The position numbers and the translations under genes were made by a program. From positions 1 through 64,000 of the forward strand of contig JALMLS010000540.1 in assembly GCA_038496445.1 (NCBI GenBank): a stretch of DNA of 64,000 bases, in the 5' to 3' direction. Within the stretch, counting starts at the first letter, position 1. Each line of letters begins with the position of its first letter. This DNA comes from Trichosphaerium sp. ATCC 40318. Taxonomy: Eukaryota > Discosea > Flabellinia > Trichosidae. Below the pieces are notes generated by a model, which saw only the letters and a program-made list of their open reading frames with translations, was not told where the DNA came from and did no database searches. Shown piece after piece: positions 1 through 10,463 of this stretch.

Positions 1-652
1 TCAAAGTACTTTCTGGTGCTTCGATCATTCATGATGTATTATTGGGATCAGGTGATGATTGTATCATTGCAAGTGGAAGTACATACATTCCACCCATTTA
101 TGGAGGTAAGTCGCATTTGTTTGTTATGCTCATTGTATATAATCTATCTAACACTTTTAAAAGAGTCTGGATTCGATTCTGTTGAAGCATCAGATGTTGA
201 ATCAATTGAGTTTATTGATCTTGGAGGAGACGATGATTGTATCAAACTAAGTAATACTACTATTGCTCAAACAGTTGACATGTCAATTGGAGACAATTGT
301 ATGATTGCTGATCAATCATCAATGCAATTCATTTACACTGGCAATGGCAATAACTGTGTTGGTTTATCGAATTCAACTGTATCAAATGAAATACTACGTA
401 CGTATACTAAATTCAACACCAAATTTGTAATTGTTCGCTACAGGAGGAGAAGGAAGTACATGCTTTGACTTGGACAATGTTCAAGGAAACTTTAATCTTT
501 TCGGAAGTAACTCAGTTGACGTCTTTGATATCTCTGACTCAGACATTCGTGAACTTAACACTCAAGGAGGTGCAGACTGTGTTATGCTTTTGAGAGCATC
601 AGTGGATCAGCTTACTGTATCAGTAGAAGATATAGTTAAGGTATCGCTGTAA
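1..652 (+). CDS. Beta-helix-type DDC-repeat secreted protein, C-terminal part (5' end outside window)
   Basis: The reading frame enters from the left edge of the window. Introns lie at 106-163 (GTAAGT to AG) and 398-443 (GTACGT to CAG), and the stop is at 650-652. The protein is built of short repeats with the core G-x-G/D-D-C-I followed by Ser-rich turns (GSGDDCIIASGS, GGDDDCIKLSN, GDNCMIADQSS, GNCVGLSNSTV-like). That is the pattern expected of a stacked right-handed beta-helix. Both exon positions and most residues are shared with the last three exons of the minus-strand lectin gene ending at 4530, so the two are paralogues facing each other. The last about 30 residues have drifted more than the rest. 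No enzyme motif is visible. A secreted or surface role is inferred from the paralogue, which has a signal peptide. Confidence 0.7.
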
Positions 653-837
653 TTATCAGAAATAAACCTCTTCCCACAATAAAGCCTTCAAAAAGCGCTT
701 TCCTATTAATTCAACATGAACGTGCATTGAAAATGATCACGTGGTCTGATTCCCTCATAAAAACAATCGTCGAATCCAAAAGTCTTTACATCTTTTTTGG
801 CGGTGTGATTGGACTTTGGGCCTTATTAACATGCAGT

Positions 838-910
838 GCCTATATAGCTCAATTGGCAGAGCAGTGGTTTTCTAAGCCATTGGTTGCAGGTTCAATCCCT
901 GCTATAGGCT
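838..910 (+). tRNA. tRNA-Arg (anticodon TCT)
   Basis: A 73-nt cloverleaf can be folded by hand. The acceptor stem GCCTATA/TATAGGC is perfect, the D stem is GCTC/GAGC, and the anticodon arm GTGGT-TTTCTAA-GCCAT has anticodon TCT. The T arm GCAGG-TTCAATC-CCTGC is perfect, and the discriminator base is T. There is no intron and no encoded CCA. The anticodon reads AGA and AGG codons. It sits between the two convergent beta-helix genes. Confidence 0.9.
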
Positions 911-1159
911 TCTATTCATTTTTGGATACGTTCCGGATAGGGTTAAAACGCGGCGGTTCAAATCCACGCAAATACATTGACTCAAAATGTGAAAACATAT
1001 ATGCTTTTGTGAATACACATAACAAAACTTGTAAGGAGGACATTTTCCAAGCTGAGGCTTGTGTTGTACTATGTAATGCCAATCGTGCTCGACTAAAGTA
1101 AAACCTAGTCAAATAAGCCAAACAAACAAATATGCTTTTGTAAACTGGTACTTTTATTC

Positions 1160-2279
1160 TTAATCATTGCTACTTTTTCCTGCTTCAATAAAGCTTGACA
1201 TATACTCAGGTATACCAATATCAAATTCCATACGATTTCCTTTTGTAGGATGATAAAGAGCAAGCATATTTGCAGTTAACATTAGATTACTATATCTACT
1301 ATGCTTCCTGGAATAAAGTGGATCTCCAACAATAGAGTGCCCAATAGAGCACATGTGAACCCTGATTTGATGTGTCTAAAATAGTACGTTAAAACATCAC
1401 GTGTTACTGTTGTAGTTTGATGACTTACTCTTCCTGTATCAAGCCGCAAATGGACGGCAGTATACTCATCTTTTTTAATACGAAATGTTTTATCACGTCT
1501 CCACACTGTACGTGCGTGTTTACCAACATTAGGATCATCTGATGTTGTCATTTTATGATGTTGTTTGTGGTGACGTAGTATAGGCTTTGTAACATCTCCT
1601 TCACGTTCTTTCATTGATCCTTTAACCTACAAGAGACATTACAAACTAACGCGTATAATACCACAAAAATGTTGGTTGACACTTTTTTTTGTCTGCAAAA
1701 CACTGATCCTCGGTGGACTTGTTAAGACGTACAATGGCATAATACTGCCGCGCCATAGCCTTTTGCTTAAGCTGTTCTTTGAGAGATTCATGAGCTTCGT
1801 TATTACGGCACACTACCATTAAACCAGACGTGTCTACAGAAAATTACGATTTTTCATAATTGGTGATAATGTCATGCCTCTATCTAGCCTGTGAACTATG
1901 CCAGGGCACCAATCTCCTTTAAGGAAGGCGTGAATACGCGTTTAAATGGCATTAACAAACCTTGTAGATTTGATAAGCCGTCTACTCCATAACGATGCAC
2001 CAATCCGTTTATAAGGAATGTTTCATCAGTTTGTTGGTTAATACCAGGGTGTACAGTGATTCCTGGCGCTATTGGGTGTTTTAAAATGAACTTGTGACAG
2101 GAAAAGTGACACGTACCTTTGTTTAGCACTACGATGTCATCGTCCTCATGTTTAATGTCTAATTCTAGCTCACGAGGCTGTATTGGCTGTTGTACCTCTC
2201 GAACCTTTCTAAAGGTAGTTTTGCAACGAACTCGCGTAGGAGGAGCCGTGCGGCTACATGTAGATCGCCATAAACGCAT
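1160..2279 (-). CDS. RluA-family pseudouridine synthase
   Basis: The gene encodes a pseudouridine synthase that would isomerise uridine in tRNA or rRNA. After removing introns the family motifs fall in order: DIVVLNK, then APGITVHPG, then PGIVHRLDRDTSGLMV, which carries the catalytic Asp of the HRLD motif, and near the end GRTHQIRVH followed by GDPLY. The chosen start at 2279 is the first ATG in frame and lies 92 bp from the start of a divergent gene. Several introns are about 45-55 nt. The one interrupting HRLDR/DTSG at 1834-1877 begins GC instead of GT. No separate RNA-binding or deaminase domain is seen, so the exact substrate (RPUSD or RIB2-like) cannot be told. The family assignment is firm. 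Confidence 0.85.
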
Positions 2280-2371
2280 TGAACCAAGATTGACTTTTAT
2301 TTCGTTTTAATGTATAAGGAATGAGCGCAGTGCGCCACCAACGTAATTGGGAAGATTAATAGGCGCCCGTA

Positions 2372-3009
2372 ATGGAAAATAGCCAAGAAGCCAATACAAA
2401 TGCGCGTACATTACCTCAATACGCATTTGAAAGTACCAGAAAGTACAATAGCGAACACCCAACGGCGAGAAACTATGTCATTGCTTACATTGCGCTACAC
2501 ACCATGTATTTATGATCCCACACCTCAAGGATCTTCTGAAATGGCTCAATTATTCGCAGTACGCATATTTTATGATTATTGTAGTTTCTAAATGGTAACA
2601 ACAAGCCTTATCAAAAACAAGTCACCAGATCCAACAGAAAGAGGAAAAAGACAGTTCGTCCGAGTGACGTGCAACAACCATCTTTCCTTACAGAAATGAC
2701 TCCACCTAGTATAAGAGAAGATATTGAACACGTGCGTAGTCACGTGTTATGTTTTTTTTTGATGTGAGATATTTTTACATTGACACTTTGGTGTTAGGTG
2801 ATTATGCCTAAACGTAAAAAAAAGAAGTACCCTTTGCCACTTTTCTTGTTGTTGTACGTTTACAAAGTATAGAGAACAAAAAGTTGGGATAGATTTTGTG
2901 TCACCTGCAGGCGCACCAAATAAGAAAGTTATAAAAATGATAGCATTACATAATGCACTGTATGTCATTTACGAGTATGTTTTTCTTCTTTTTTTTCAGT
3001 TTTAGTTAA
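2372..3009 (+). CDS. Hypothetical exons directly upstream of DCP2 (own gene or its N-terminal extension)
   Basis: A start at 2372 and introns at 2406-2439 (34 nt), 2558-2604 (47 nt), about 2732-2797 and 2854-2872 (19 nt) keep one frame open. The encoded protein is polar and basic (RSNRKRKKTVRP, PPSIREDIEH, MPKRKKKK), with a later segment containing VGIDFVSPAGAPNKK. I do not recognise it. One splice choice ends it with TAA at 3007-3009, overlapping the ATG at 3009. Another choice, a 27-nt intron, fuses it in frame to the DCP2 box A. The very short introns make the model uncertain. Confidence 0.4.
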
Positions 3010-4080
3010 TGGTATGTAGAAAGTTCTTGTCGAAGTTTGACTTGTCTGAAGTTGAAGAGCTTTGGGAAGTTATAATTGAAGTGGATGAAGCATTTTGGTA
3101 TTACAAAGATATTCTCATTCTAAATAAGATGCTACCTACGCATTTTACGCTAGCAGAGTTCACTATAAACCGTAAGTGTAATCAAAAGTATGCTTGTTAA
3201 GAATTCCCGCAGTTTTCACATCTGTCACTGAACTTGAGTACTTGCATTGTGCTATAATTAATTCTACAAGTTATGGCGCTATAGTGTCTAAATACGTAGA
3301 GTTTAACAGAACGTCAGGTACACTCAGCACGCCTACTATTTGTTTCCACAACATTGTACTAAAAACCTATTCAGATCGTTGTGGCGCTTTTTTGATGTCA
3401 CCAGATGACAAGCAAGTCATCCTTGTTATGGCATCTAAAAGTAAGACATGGATGTTCCCAGGAGGAAAGAAAAAACCGAGTGAAGAGCCACACGAAGCGG
3501 CTCAACGAGAGGTACTAATCTCAACAAGTGTTATCTTTTTTTTTTTCCTTTCAACAGCTTTCTAAGTGCTCCGGATAGATTTTAGAAGAAACTGGCTATG
3601 ATATTTCTGAAAAATTAGATTTATCTCTATTCCTCGATTGTCATAGTTCTGGAAGGACAACAAGGTTCTACATAATAAAGAATGTTCCATTCAACTATGA
3701 CTTTAAGCCTCAAACAAGAAATGAAGTTCTGGTACGTTAGGACACATCATAGCGGTCTAACCAACCAAAATCCTCTGCAACAAATACTCGTCTATTCATT
3801 CAAGCCTTCAGTTTCTGAAGAATTTGAATGCTCATTCAAAAAAAAAACCTTGCACATTCTCAAAAAATTCTTGTTTTCAAAAGCTTCTTGTCCAATTAAC
3901 ATGTTGCTTTTTTTAAGGCTATTTCTTGGTTTGACGTTGAAATATTGTATACTAAAGGCTCAGGAAAGAAAAAAACAAGAGTGCAACCGTACTTAAGGTG
4001 AGCAAATATGTTTTTTTTTTGACACTCAATCTTTTTGTTTTAGACACTTATACTATGACTACGTAAAGAAGCAGTTGTAA
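3009..4080 (+). CDS. DCP2: mRNA-decapping enzyme DCP2 (Nudix hydrolase)
   Basis: DCP2 removes the m7G cap from mRNA in the cytoplasm and commits it to 5'-3' decay. The N-terminal box A is visible (CRKFLSKF, then EVDEAFWYYKD, which matches the family's HWFY-D pattern). A Nudix domain follows: GAFLMSPDDK, WMFPGGKKKPSEEPHEAAQRE, then ILEETGYD across an intron. Together these give the Nudix box with its metal-binding REx2EE glutamates. Box B is represented by the last exons (AISWFDVEI, RVQPYL). The protein is short and lacks the long disordered C-terminus of animal and yeast DCP2. Box A begins almost at residue 2, so the true N-terminus may come from the exons just upstream. Confidence 0.85.
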
Positions 4081-4529
4081 TGTTAGATAGTTTCGTACAT
4101 GGGAAGGAAAAATAAGCTGAACCTTCTTTGTAAATATTTACTTGTGGAAAAATGCTATTGAATGCCGAATTTTTTGTTTATTGGGCGAAACATAATCTCT
4201 TATTGAGTGTAAAAGCGATCGATTGTTTGTTTGCATACATTAAAAACGTTGGAACTTGTACTAGCGCTTACCAAGGAACCAAAAATAAAATTGTAACAGG
4301 TATATACCAGCACAAGAACCTCTTTTTCTTCCTCGTACTTTAATTCATCTTTTCTTTGAAGCCTGATACCTATTGAAACTCATCTTAGTTTTTGAATGAC
4401 GTCTAAAAGATTTAATCTAATAGACCGACTTATTATTGCTGTACAATATGCACAATACAAAGCACCACTTGACAAATAATAAAGAAAGGGCTTAAGGCGT
4501 CCTTAAGGTATTTTATTTGAAGTACATGT
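4081..4529. other. Intergenic, convergent gene ends
   Basis: This stretch lies between the convergent stops of DCP2 and the lectin gene. Only short unsupported open frames are seen, and no tRNA or repeat. Confidence 0.6.
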
Positions 4530-5190
4530 CTAAAATGAGATTTTTATTATATCTTCCTCTTCTATGTTAAGTTGATCAACTGATGTTTTCGATAGTATAA
4601 CACAGTCTGCGCCTTCTTGAGGATTAAGTTCACGTATATCCGCTGCAAAAATATCGAGGATGTCAACTGAATCGCTTCCGAAAAGATTAAAGTTTCCTTG
4701 AACATTGTCCAAGTCAAAGCATGTACTTCCTTCTCCTCCTGTAGCGAACAATTACAAATTTGAATTGAGTTTAGTATACACATACCTATTATCTCGTTTG
4801 ATACAGTTGAATTTGATAAACCAACACAGTTACTACCATTGCCAGTGTAAACGAATTGCATTGATGATTGATCAGCAATCATACAATTGTCTCCAATTGA
4901 CATGTCAACTGTTTGAGCAATGGTAGTATTACTTAGTTTGATACAATCATCGTCTTCTCCAAGGTCAATAAACTCAATTGATTCAACATCTGATGCTTCA
5001 ACAGAATCGAATCCAGACTCTTAAAACAAGACGTTACAATTATGGTATGACCAAACAACAAACGCAATTTACCTCCATAAATGGGTGGAATGTATGTACT
5101 TCCACTTGCGATGATACAATCATCACCTGATCCCAACATAATGTCATGAATGATCGAAGCACCAGAAAGTACTTTGATACAATCATTGTC
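4530..5190 (-). repeat. Inverted near-copy of 1-652
   Basis: The last three exons of the lectin gene, with intron positions conserved and intron sequences similar, are repeated in opposite orientation at 1-652. The two arms are about 3.9 kb apart and flank the tRNA, the pseudouridine synthase and DCP2. Confidence 0.8.
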
Positions 5191-8100
5191 ATATGATCCT
5201 TTTACACCATGTGATAAAATGACACCTTCTGAAATGATCAAACAAGGCAATGCTAATGTGCTTAAATCAATTTCCGCTCCTTAAACAACACGATTAGTTT
5301 GTTACAATTAACAATGTTTGTGTTTGTACCTGGAATATTACTTGATGTGATTGTAACACATAACGGATCTGTAAAGTCACATGCATTGCAAGATGTGACA
5401 TGACAAGATGTACATTCACCAGATGAAGTTGTACAAGAGCATCCATTACACGTGTCTAAAGCACGTGTTGGAGGAAGTGTTGTTGGTGCTATTGTTGTTG
5501 GCGCTTGTGTTGTTGGTGAAAGTGTTGTTGGAGGCTCAGTTGTAGGAGGTAGAGTTGTAGGTGGTTCTGTTGTTGGAGGTTCAGTTGTAGGAGGTTCAGT
5601 AGTAGGTGGTAAAGTAGTTGGGGCTTCAGTTGTAGGTGGGAGTGTTGTTGGCGGTTCTGTGGTAGGTGGCTCTGTAGTTGGAGGAGCAGTGGTTGGCGGT
5701 TCTGTGGTAGGAGGTAACGTTGTAGGTGCCTCTGTGGTAGGTGGCTCTGTAGTTGGTGCCTCAGTTGTTGGTGGTTCAGTTGTAGGTGGCTGTGTTGTTG
5801 GCGATTCTGTAGTAGGTGGTTTTGTTGTTGGCGGCAATGTAGTGGGCGGGAGCGTAGTAGGAGGCAACGTTGTAGGTGACTATGAAAATGTTAGCATTCA
5901 CTTAAAAAACATATTGTGTACCTCAGTTGTTGGAGGTTCAGTTGTAGGAGGCTCAGTTGTAGGTGGTAAAGTAGTTGGGGCTTCAGTTGTAGGTGGCTCA
6001 GTTGTTGGAGGCTCAGTTGTAGGCGGTTCTGTTGTTGGTGGGTGAGTTGTAGGTGGCTCTGTAGTCGGAGGTAAGGTTGTAGGTGGGAGCGTTGTTGGAG
6101 GCTCAGTGGTAGGTGGTTGTGTGGTTGGAGGTTCAGTTGTAGGCGGCTCGGTGGTTGGAGGCGTTGTAGTTGGCGGTTCAGTCGTAGGAGGCTCAGTTGT
6201 AGGAGGTTCAGTTGTAGGAGCTTGCGTTGTAGGCGGAGTAGTAGTTGGAGGTTCCGTTGTAGGAGGCTCCGTAGTTGGAGGGAGTGTGGTTGGTGGCTGT
6301 GTTGTTGGAGGTTCAGTTGTAGGTGGTTGCGTCGTTGGAGGTTCTGTAGTCGGTGGAGTAGTTGTTGGTGGTTCAGTTGTAGGTGGAGTGGTAGTTGGAG
6401 GCTCCGTGGTTGGTGGTAAAGTAGTTGGCGGCAGTGTTGTTGGCGGTTCCGTGGTAGGAGGTTGCGTTGTGGGAGGCTCAGTTGTTGGTGGAAGAGTTGT
6501 AGGTGGAGTGGTTGTTGGAGGTTGAGTTGTAGGTGGTAACGTTGTTGGGGGTTCTGTGGTAGGTGGTAGAGTGGTCGGAGGTTCTGTAGTTGGAGGCTCT
6601 GTTGTAGGAGGCTCCGTTGTAGGTGGTTCCGTTGTTGGAGGTTCGGTGGTAGGTGGCTCTGTAGTTGGTGGTGCCGTTGTAGGAGGCTCAGTAGTAGGTG
6701 ATAAAGTAGTTGGCGGCAGTGTAGTAGGTGGCAACGTAGTTGGGGGTTCAGTTGTTGGTGGTTCTGTGGTAGGAGGTAATGTTGTTGGAGGTTCAGTTGT
6801 AGGAGGCTCTGTGGTTGGAGGCTCAGTAGTAGGTGGTAAAGTAGTTGGCGACAGTGTAGTAGGTGGTAACGTTGTGGGAGGCTCCGTTGTAGGCGGCAAT
6901 GTGGTTGGCGGCAGTGTTGTAGGTGGTTCAGTGGTAGGTGGTAACGTTGTGGGAGGTTCAGTTGTTGGTGACTCTGTGGTAGGTGGTAGAGTGGTCGGAG
7001 GTTCTGTAGTTGGTGGCTCTGTGGTAGGTGGCAGAGTGGTTGGTGGTTCAGTCGTAGGTGGTTCAGTTGTAGGAGGTTCGGTGGTAGGTGGCTTTGTAGT
7101 TGGTGGGGCAGTTGTAGGAGGCAACGTAGTAGGAGGAAGAGTTGTAGGGGGTTCAGTAGTTGGCGGCAAGGTTGTAGGAGGCAGAGTGGTTGGAGGTAGT
7201 GTTGTTGGAGGTTCCGTGGTAGGTGGTAGAGTAGTCGGTGGTTCTGTAGTTGGCGGTCTTGTTGTTGGTGGTAACGTAGTTGGTACAGGAGGCGGAGCTA
7301 CACAAACACCATGCCTTGTAACTGAAGAATCACATACTCCTGCTGCCCATTGACCTGCTGGCCTGAAACTGAATGAACCTGAAGTTGTAAAACAGTTTCT
7401 TGAAGCAGCATTGTTGTCATTGTCGGCGAAATTGGTGTACACAGCAGGTGTACCATCCCTCCAAAGCAAGGTATCTTTTTAATTATTAGTGGATACGATT
7501 TTGTAGTGTTTAACGAGTACCTTCAACTAGTACATCTGTTGCTCCAATCCAACACAAGGCTTTACTTAATGTATCACATGCTGCTACAACACGATCATTT
7601 TCTTCCTCGGTTGTGATTATAGCCAAGTCTGTCCCGTATGTTGTTTGACAAGCCGTTTGGGCAGCTTCCGCAGTTAAAGATGTTGGCAAAAGAACATACT
7701 CTCGGTTTTTAGGAGCATTACAAATACCATGTCTTGTAATTGTAGCACTATCGCATACTCCTGCTGCCCATTGACCTGCTGGCCTGAAACTGAAAGAACC
7801 TGAGGTAGTAAAACAGTCTCTTGATCCAGCATTGTTGAGGTTGCTTGCAAAGTTGGTGTAGTAAAAAGGAGAACCATCCCGCCAAACAAAAGTACCTTAA
7901 CAAATCTCGTGTTAACTGTGATCGCTGCTATTTGAGAAAAAGAAAAGAAAAAGGCTTACTCTCGACGTCTAGGTCATTTCCACCAATCCAACACAAAGCT
8001 TTGCGCAATGTATCACATGCTGCTACAGCTCGGTCGTTCTCTTCGTCTGTTGTGATCTTTGCGAGATCTGTACCGTACATACTTTGGCACGCTGCTTGTG

Positions 8101-8665
8101 CTGCAGTTGCTGAGAGGCTGTCAGGTAGTAGAACGTAATCACGTTCTGAAGCCTCATCACAAATACCCCTTCTTAGCGTAGAGCAAGATTCTGTGCCCCA
8201 TTCTCCACTGCTAGCAGAGATACTTGTACAGTCATTCGCTGCATTATTAATGTTGGTTGATCCGAAGTTATCATACAAGAAAGGTGTAGTATCTCTCCAA
8301 AGGAAGCTTCCTAGGTTGTTTTAGAGTTGAAGACAGCCAGTAAAATTATGTATTAAAGTGTGTACCTTCGTTCACAGCATCAGTACCGCCAATCCAACAC
8401 GGTACTGTTCCAATAGAATCACAAACTGCGAGAACTTCTGCGTTTTGACCAACACCTGTAATCTTGGCGAGATCTGATCCGTACATGGACTGGCAGGCAA
8501 GTTGAGAATCTCAGCAGAAAGAGCGGTAGGTAAAGCTATGTAGGCGTTTACAGCAACTAAGAAGAGTGCTGTAAAGAGTATCTATATTGAGCATTAGCAA
8601 ACAAAACAGCAATGAGACAAACATAAAACAAAACTAAACAGTACCGTAGTACAACTGTCTATCAT
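4530..8665 (-). CDS. Secreted multidomain protein: signal peptide, three C-type lectin domains, PPTT stalk, Cys-rich segment, beta-helix repeats
   Basis: The start at 8665 gives MIDSCTT. A 63-nt intron then splits the signal peptide, which continues ILFTALFLVAVNA. Three C-type lectin-like domains follow (about 8560-8160, 8150-7710 and 7690-7290). Each has WIGG or WIGA, an intron at the same place, then WRDG and a conserved Cys pattern ending RHGVC, RHGIC or RRGIC. A Pro/Thr stalk of five-residue units (PPTTE, PPTTL) runs to about 5470, interrupted by one intron near 5880-5935. After it come a Cys-rich stretch (CNGCSCTTSSGEC) and GDDC-type repeats like those at the window start. There is no membrane anchor, so it is probably secreted or cell-wall bound. 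A carbohydrate-binding adhesin role is inferred. The first lectin domain contains an apparent one-base frame break near 8505. Confidence 0.75.
5470..7290 (-). repeat. 15-bp coding minisatellite encoding PPTTx
   Basis: About 1.8 kb of tandem 15-bp units encode Pro-Pro-Thr-Thr plus a variable fifth residue, mostly Glu or Leu with some Ala, Gln, Lys, Ser, Thr or His. Third-codon positions vary between units, so this is an old coding array under protein-level constraint plus unit turnover, not a fresh perfect expansion. The opposite strand is open as GGSVV repeats only because of the base composition. Confidence 0.9.
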
Positions 8666-9925
8666 TGTATTATGATGAATAGAGTTGATGCGTTGTATTG
8701 TAAAGAATGATGTTTATGAATAAATCAAGGTGTGTACACGTGTTTTCAAAGTAAAGAACACACGTTGCGTGAACTTAAAACTGGTAAAGAGAGCAACAAA
8801 ACATGTAGATTGTAGGGTGAAAGCAAAGTTCATTGAAACCTGCGTGTTGTAAAACCGCAGAAAAATCAGGGAACAAATAGTTTGCCAAGGCTCAACGAGA
8901 ACCATACAGCTGATCTACTGTTTTGGGCTTTTTATCTACAAATGTACGTCTAGGATGAAAACTGGCTGCAGTTTACGGATTGGCGCTATGCTTTACGTGG
9001 CAAGATTCAAATGACTAACAAAAAACACGGCAGCACTCGCAGGATAATGTGTACTTTTTTCTAAACCAAAGAGTTTTGTCGCACCTTTTTCAAGGTTTAA
9101 GTATGTTGCTAGCGCGAAATTGTTCAAGTACAATAACACTTAAATAAAAATAGATAGACTCACTCTTTGTTTTGCGTTGAAGCGTTGTTCAACGTGATAA
9201 ACACGTGATTTTTTTTCCACAACACGAGTGATGTTAAACGGGTATTGTTACGCGAACTACCAGTTACACGTGGCCGCAAAGGCCGATCTTCAAATCTCGT
9301 AAAATTACGACCCGAAACTTCTCGTAGTATCAAGCTTTTTCGCGGTTACAGGGCAGCCTCGGGACAAACAACTTTAATCCACAGGAACTACACAGATCAA
9401 GACGGTTTTTCTCGCGGTCGAGCTTGAAAAGCTGTATTCGCTGTCATAAACAACAATCACCATTAAGTAGCTTACCCTTAGAAAGAACTGAGACATCAAG
9501 TTCCACGAAGTGGGATCACACTGCACGAAAAAAAAAAGCGATCGCAAAATCCAGCAATAAGTTGTTTCTCTTGTTAGTGAAATATATCAAAGCAAAACGC
9601 ATACACCAAAGATCACATAACCAAAAGACTATGGCACGGCATTGTGCTGTTGTAGGTCAAAGCCAAGTCCACTCAGTGACGTTATTTTAACCAAAAACTT
9701 CAAAAATTGAACAAAAAATGGCAATTGTTGGTTTAGTTGGTTGTGATATTTAGTTGTAGGTACACTCACTATTTCATCGTGGAAATGGTAGATGGCACAA
9801 GCGGCATTTTGTAGCTTGCCAGAGTAGAGATAAAATTACAACATTGAAATGTCATTCACGTAAACAGTAACATTGTGTTTGAAGCAACAAAACAGGCGTA
9901 CCAAGTCGTGTTGGTTTAATAGCTA
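8666..9925. other. Gene-poor spacer
   Basis: Upstream region of the lectin gene. Short open frames near 9245-9690 have no start context, introns or motifs that I can support. Several CACGTG palindromes are present. Confidence 0.5.
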
Positions 9926-10399
9926 ATGGGCAACGCTCAAACATCAAACATACGCCAGCGCAACAATGAGCATCCAAGAACCGCTGCAAATAAGCAAAAA
10001 GAGTCTATTCGATCTACTGCTCCAGGAAAGATTGCCAGTGATTGTCCCCTATGGATCCACCCTACTAGGACCAACGATGAGTTGATTTTGGAGATTGACG
10101 GCGTTAAAATAACCGTTTACCCAAATATTGGCTTCTTTGAGATAGCGTGTGCTATTGGAGAAATCTATGGCTTCGTGACGTACCAGGACGACAAACTCTA
10201 CATCCGACAAAAAGGCCGAGGTGTAGAAGACGCGGAAGAAGAGGTAGACGACGAATCTCCGCAAGTAGCGCACGAAAGAAAGATAGAGAGCGTGTTAAAT
10301 GCCATAAAAGAAGGAATCTCGTTCGTTACCAACAGTACGCATGAAGGAGAGTATATAACGCGCTGCGGTGATAAAACACATGCCTTCTCAGTACTTTAA
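9926..10399 (+). CDS. Hypothetical 157-aa protein with N-terminal myristoylation-like motif
   Basis: An intronless frame starts MGNAQTS, which fits the N-myristoylation pattern (Gly at position 2, small residue at position 6). A polar basic N-terminus of about 45 residues is followed by a compact-looking region (ELILEIDGVKITVYP, FFEIACAIGEIYGF), an acidic linker (EDAEEEVDDE) and a last segment. I do not recognise the family. Membrane association is only inferred from the motif. The next gene starts 65 bp downstream on the same strand. Confidence 0.55.
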   Translation: MGNAQTSNIRQRNNEHPRTAANKQKESIRSTAPGKIASDCPLWIHPTRTNDELILEIDGVKITVYPNIGFFEIACAIGEIYGFVTYQDDKLYIRQKGRGVEDAEEEVDDESPQVAHERKIESVLNAIKEGISFVTNSTHEGEYITRCGDKTHAFSVL

Positions 10400-10463
10400 A
10401 GTACATACGAACTGACTTAATCATTCAATTGTTGCGCAATAAACTAAGCTAATTTGACACTTG

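Noticed and set aside
940-990. GGTTCAAATCC suggesting a second tRNA after tRNA-Arg
   Set aside because: The T stem does not pair (GGCGG/CCACG) and no acceptor or D arm fits in the available space.
727-1101. Open frame across 727-1101
   Set aside because: It reads through the tRNA-Arg gene and has no other support.
5452-7353. Long plus-strand frames encoding GGSVVGG repeats
   Set aside because: They are the reverse complement of the PPTT repeat. A 15-bp unit keeps all frames open. The minus strand has signal peptide, lectin domains and introns.
9245-9690. Two short plus-strand frames
   Set aside because: No motif, no good start, no splice-consistent extension.
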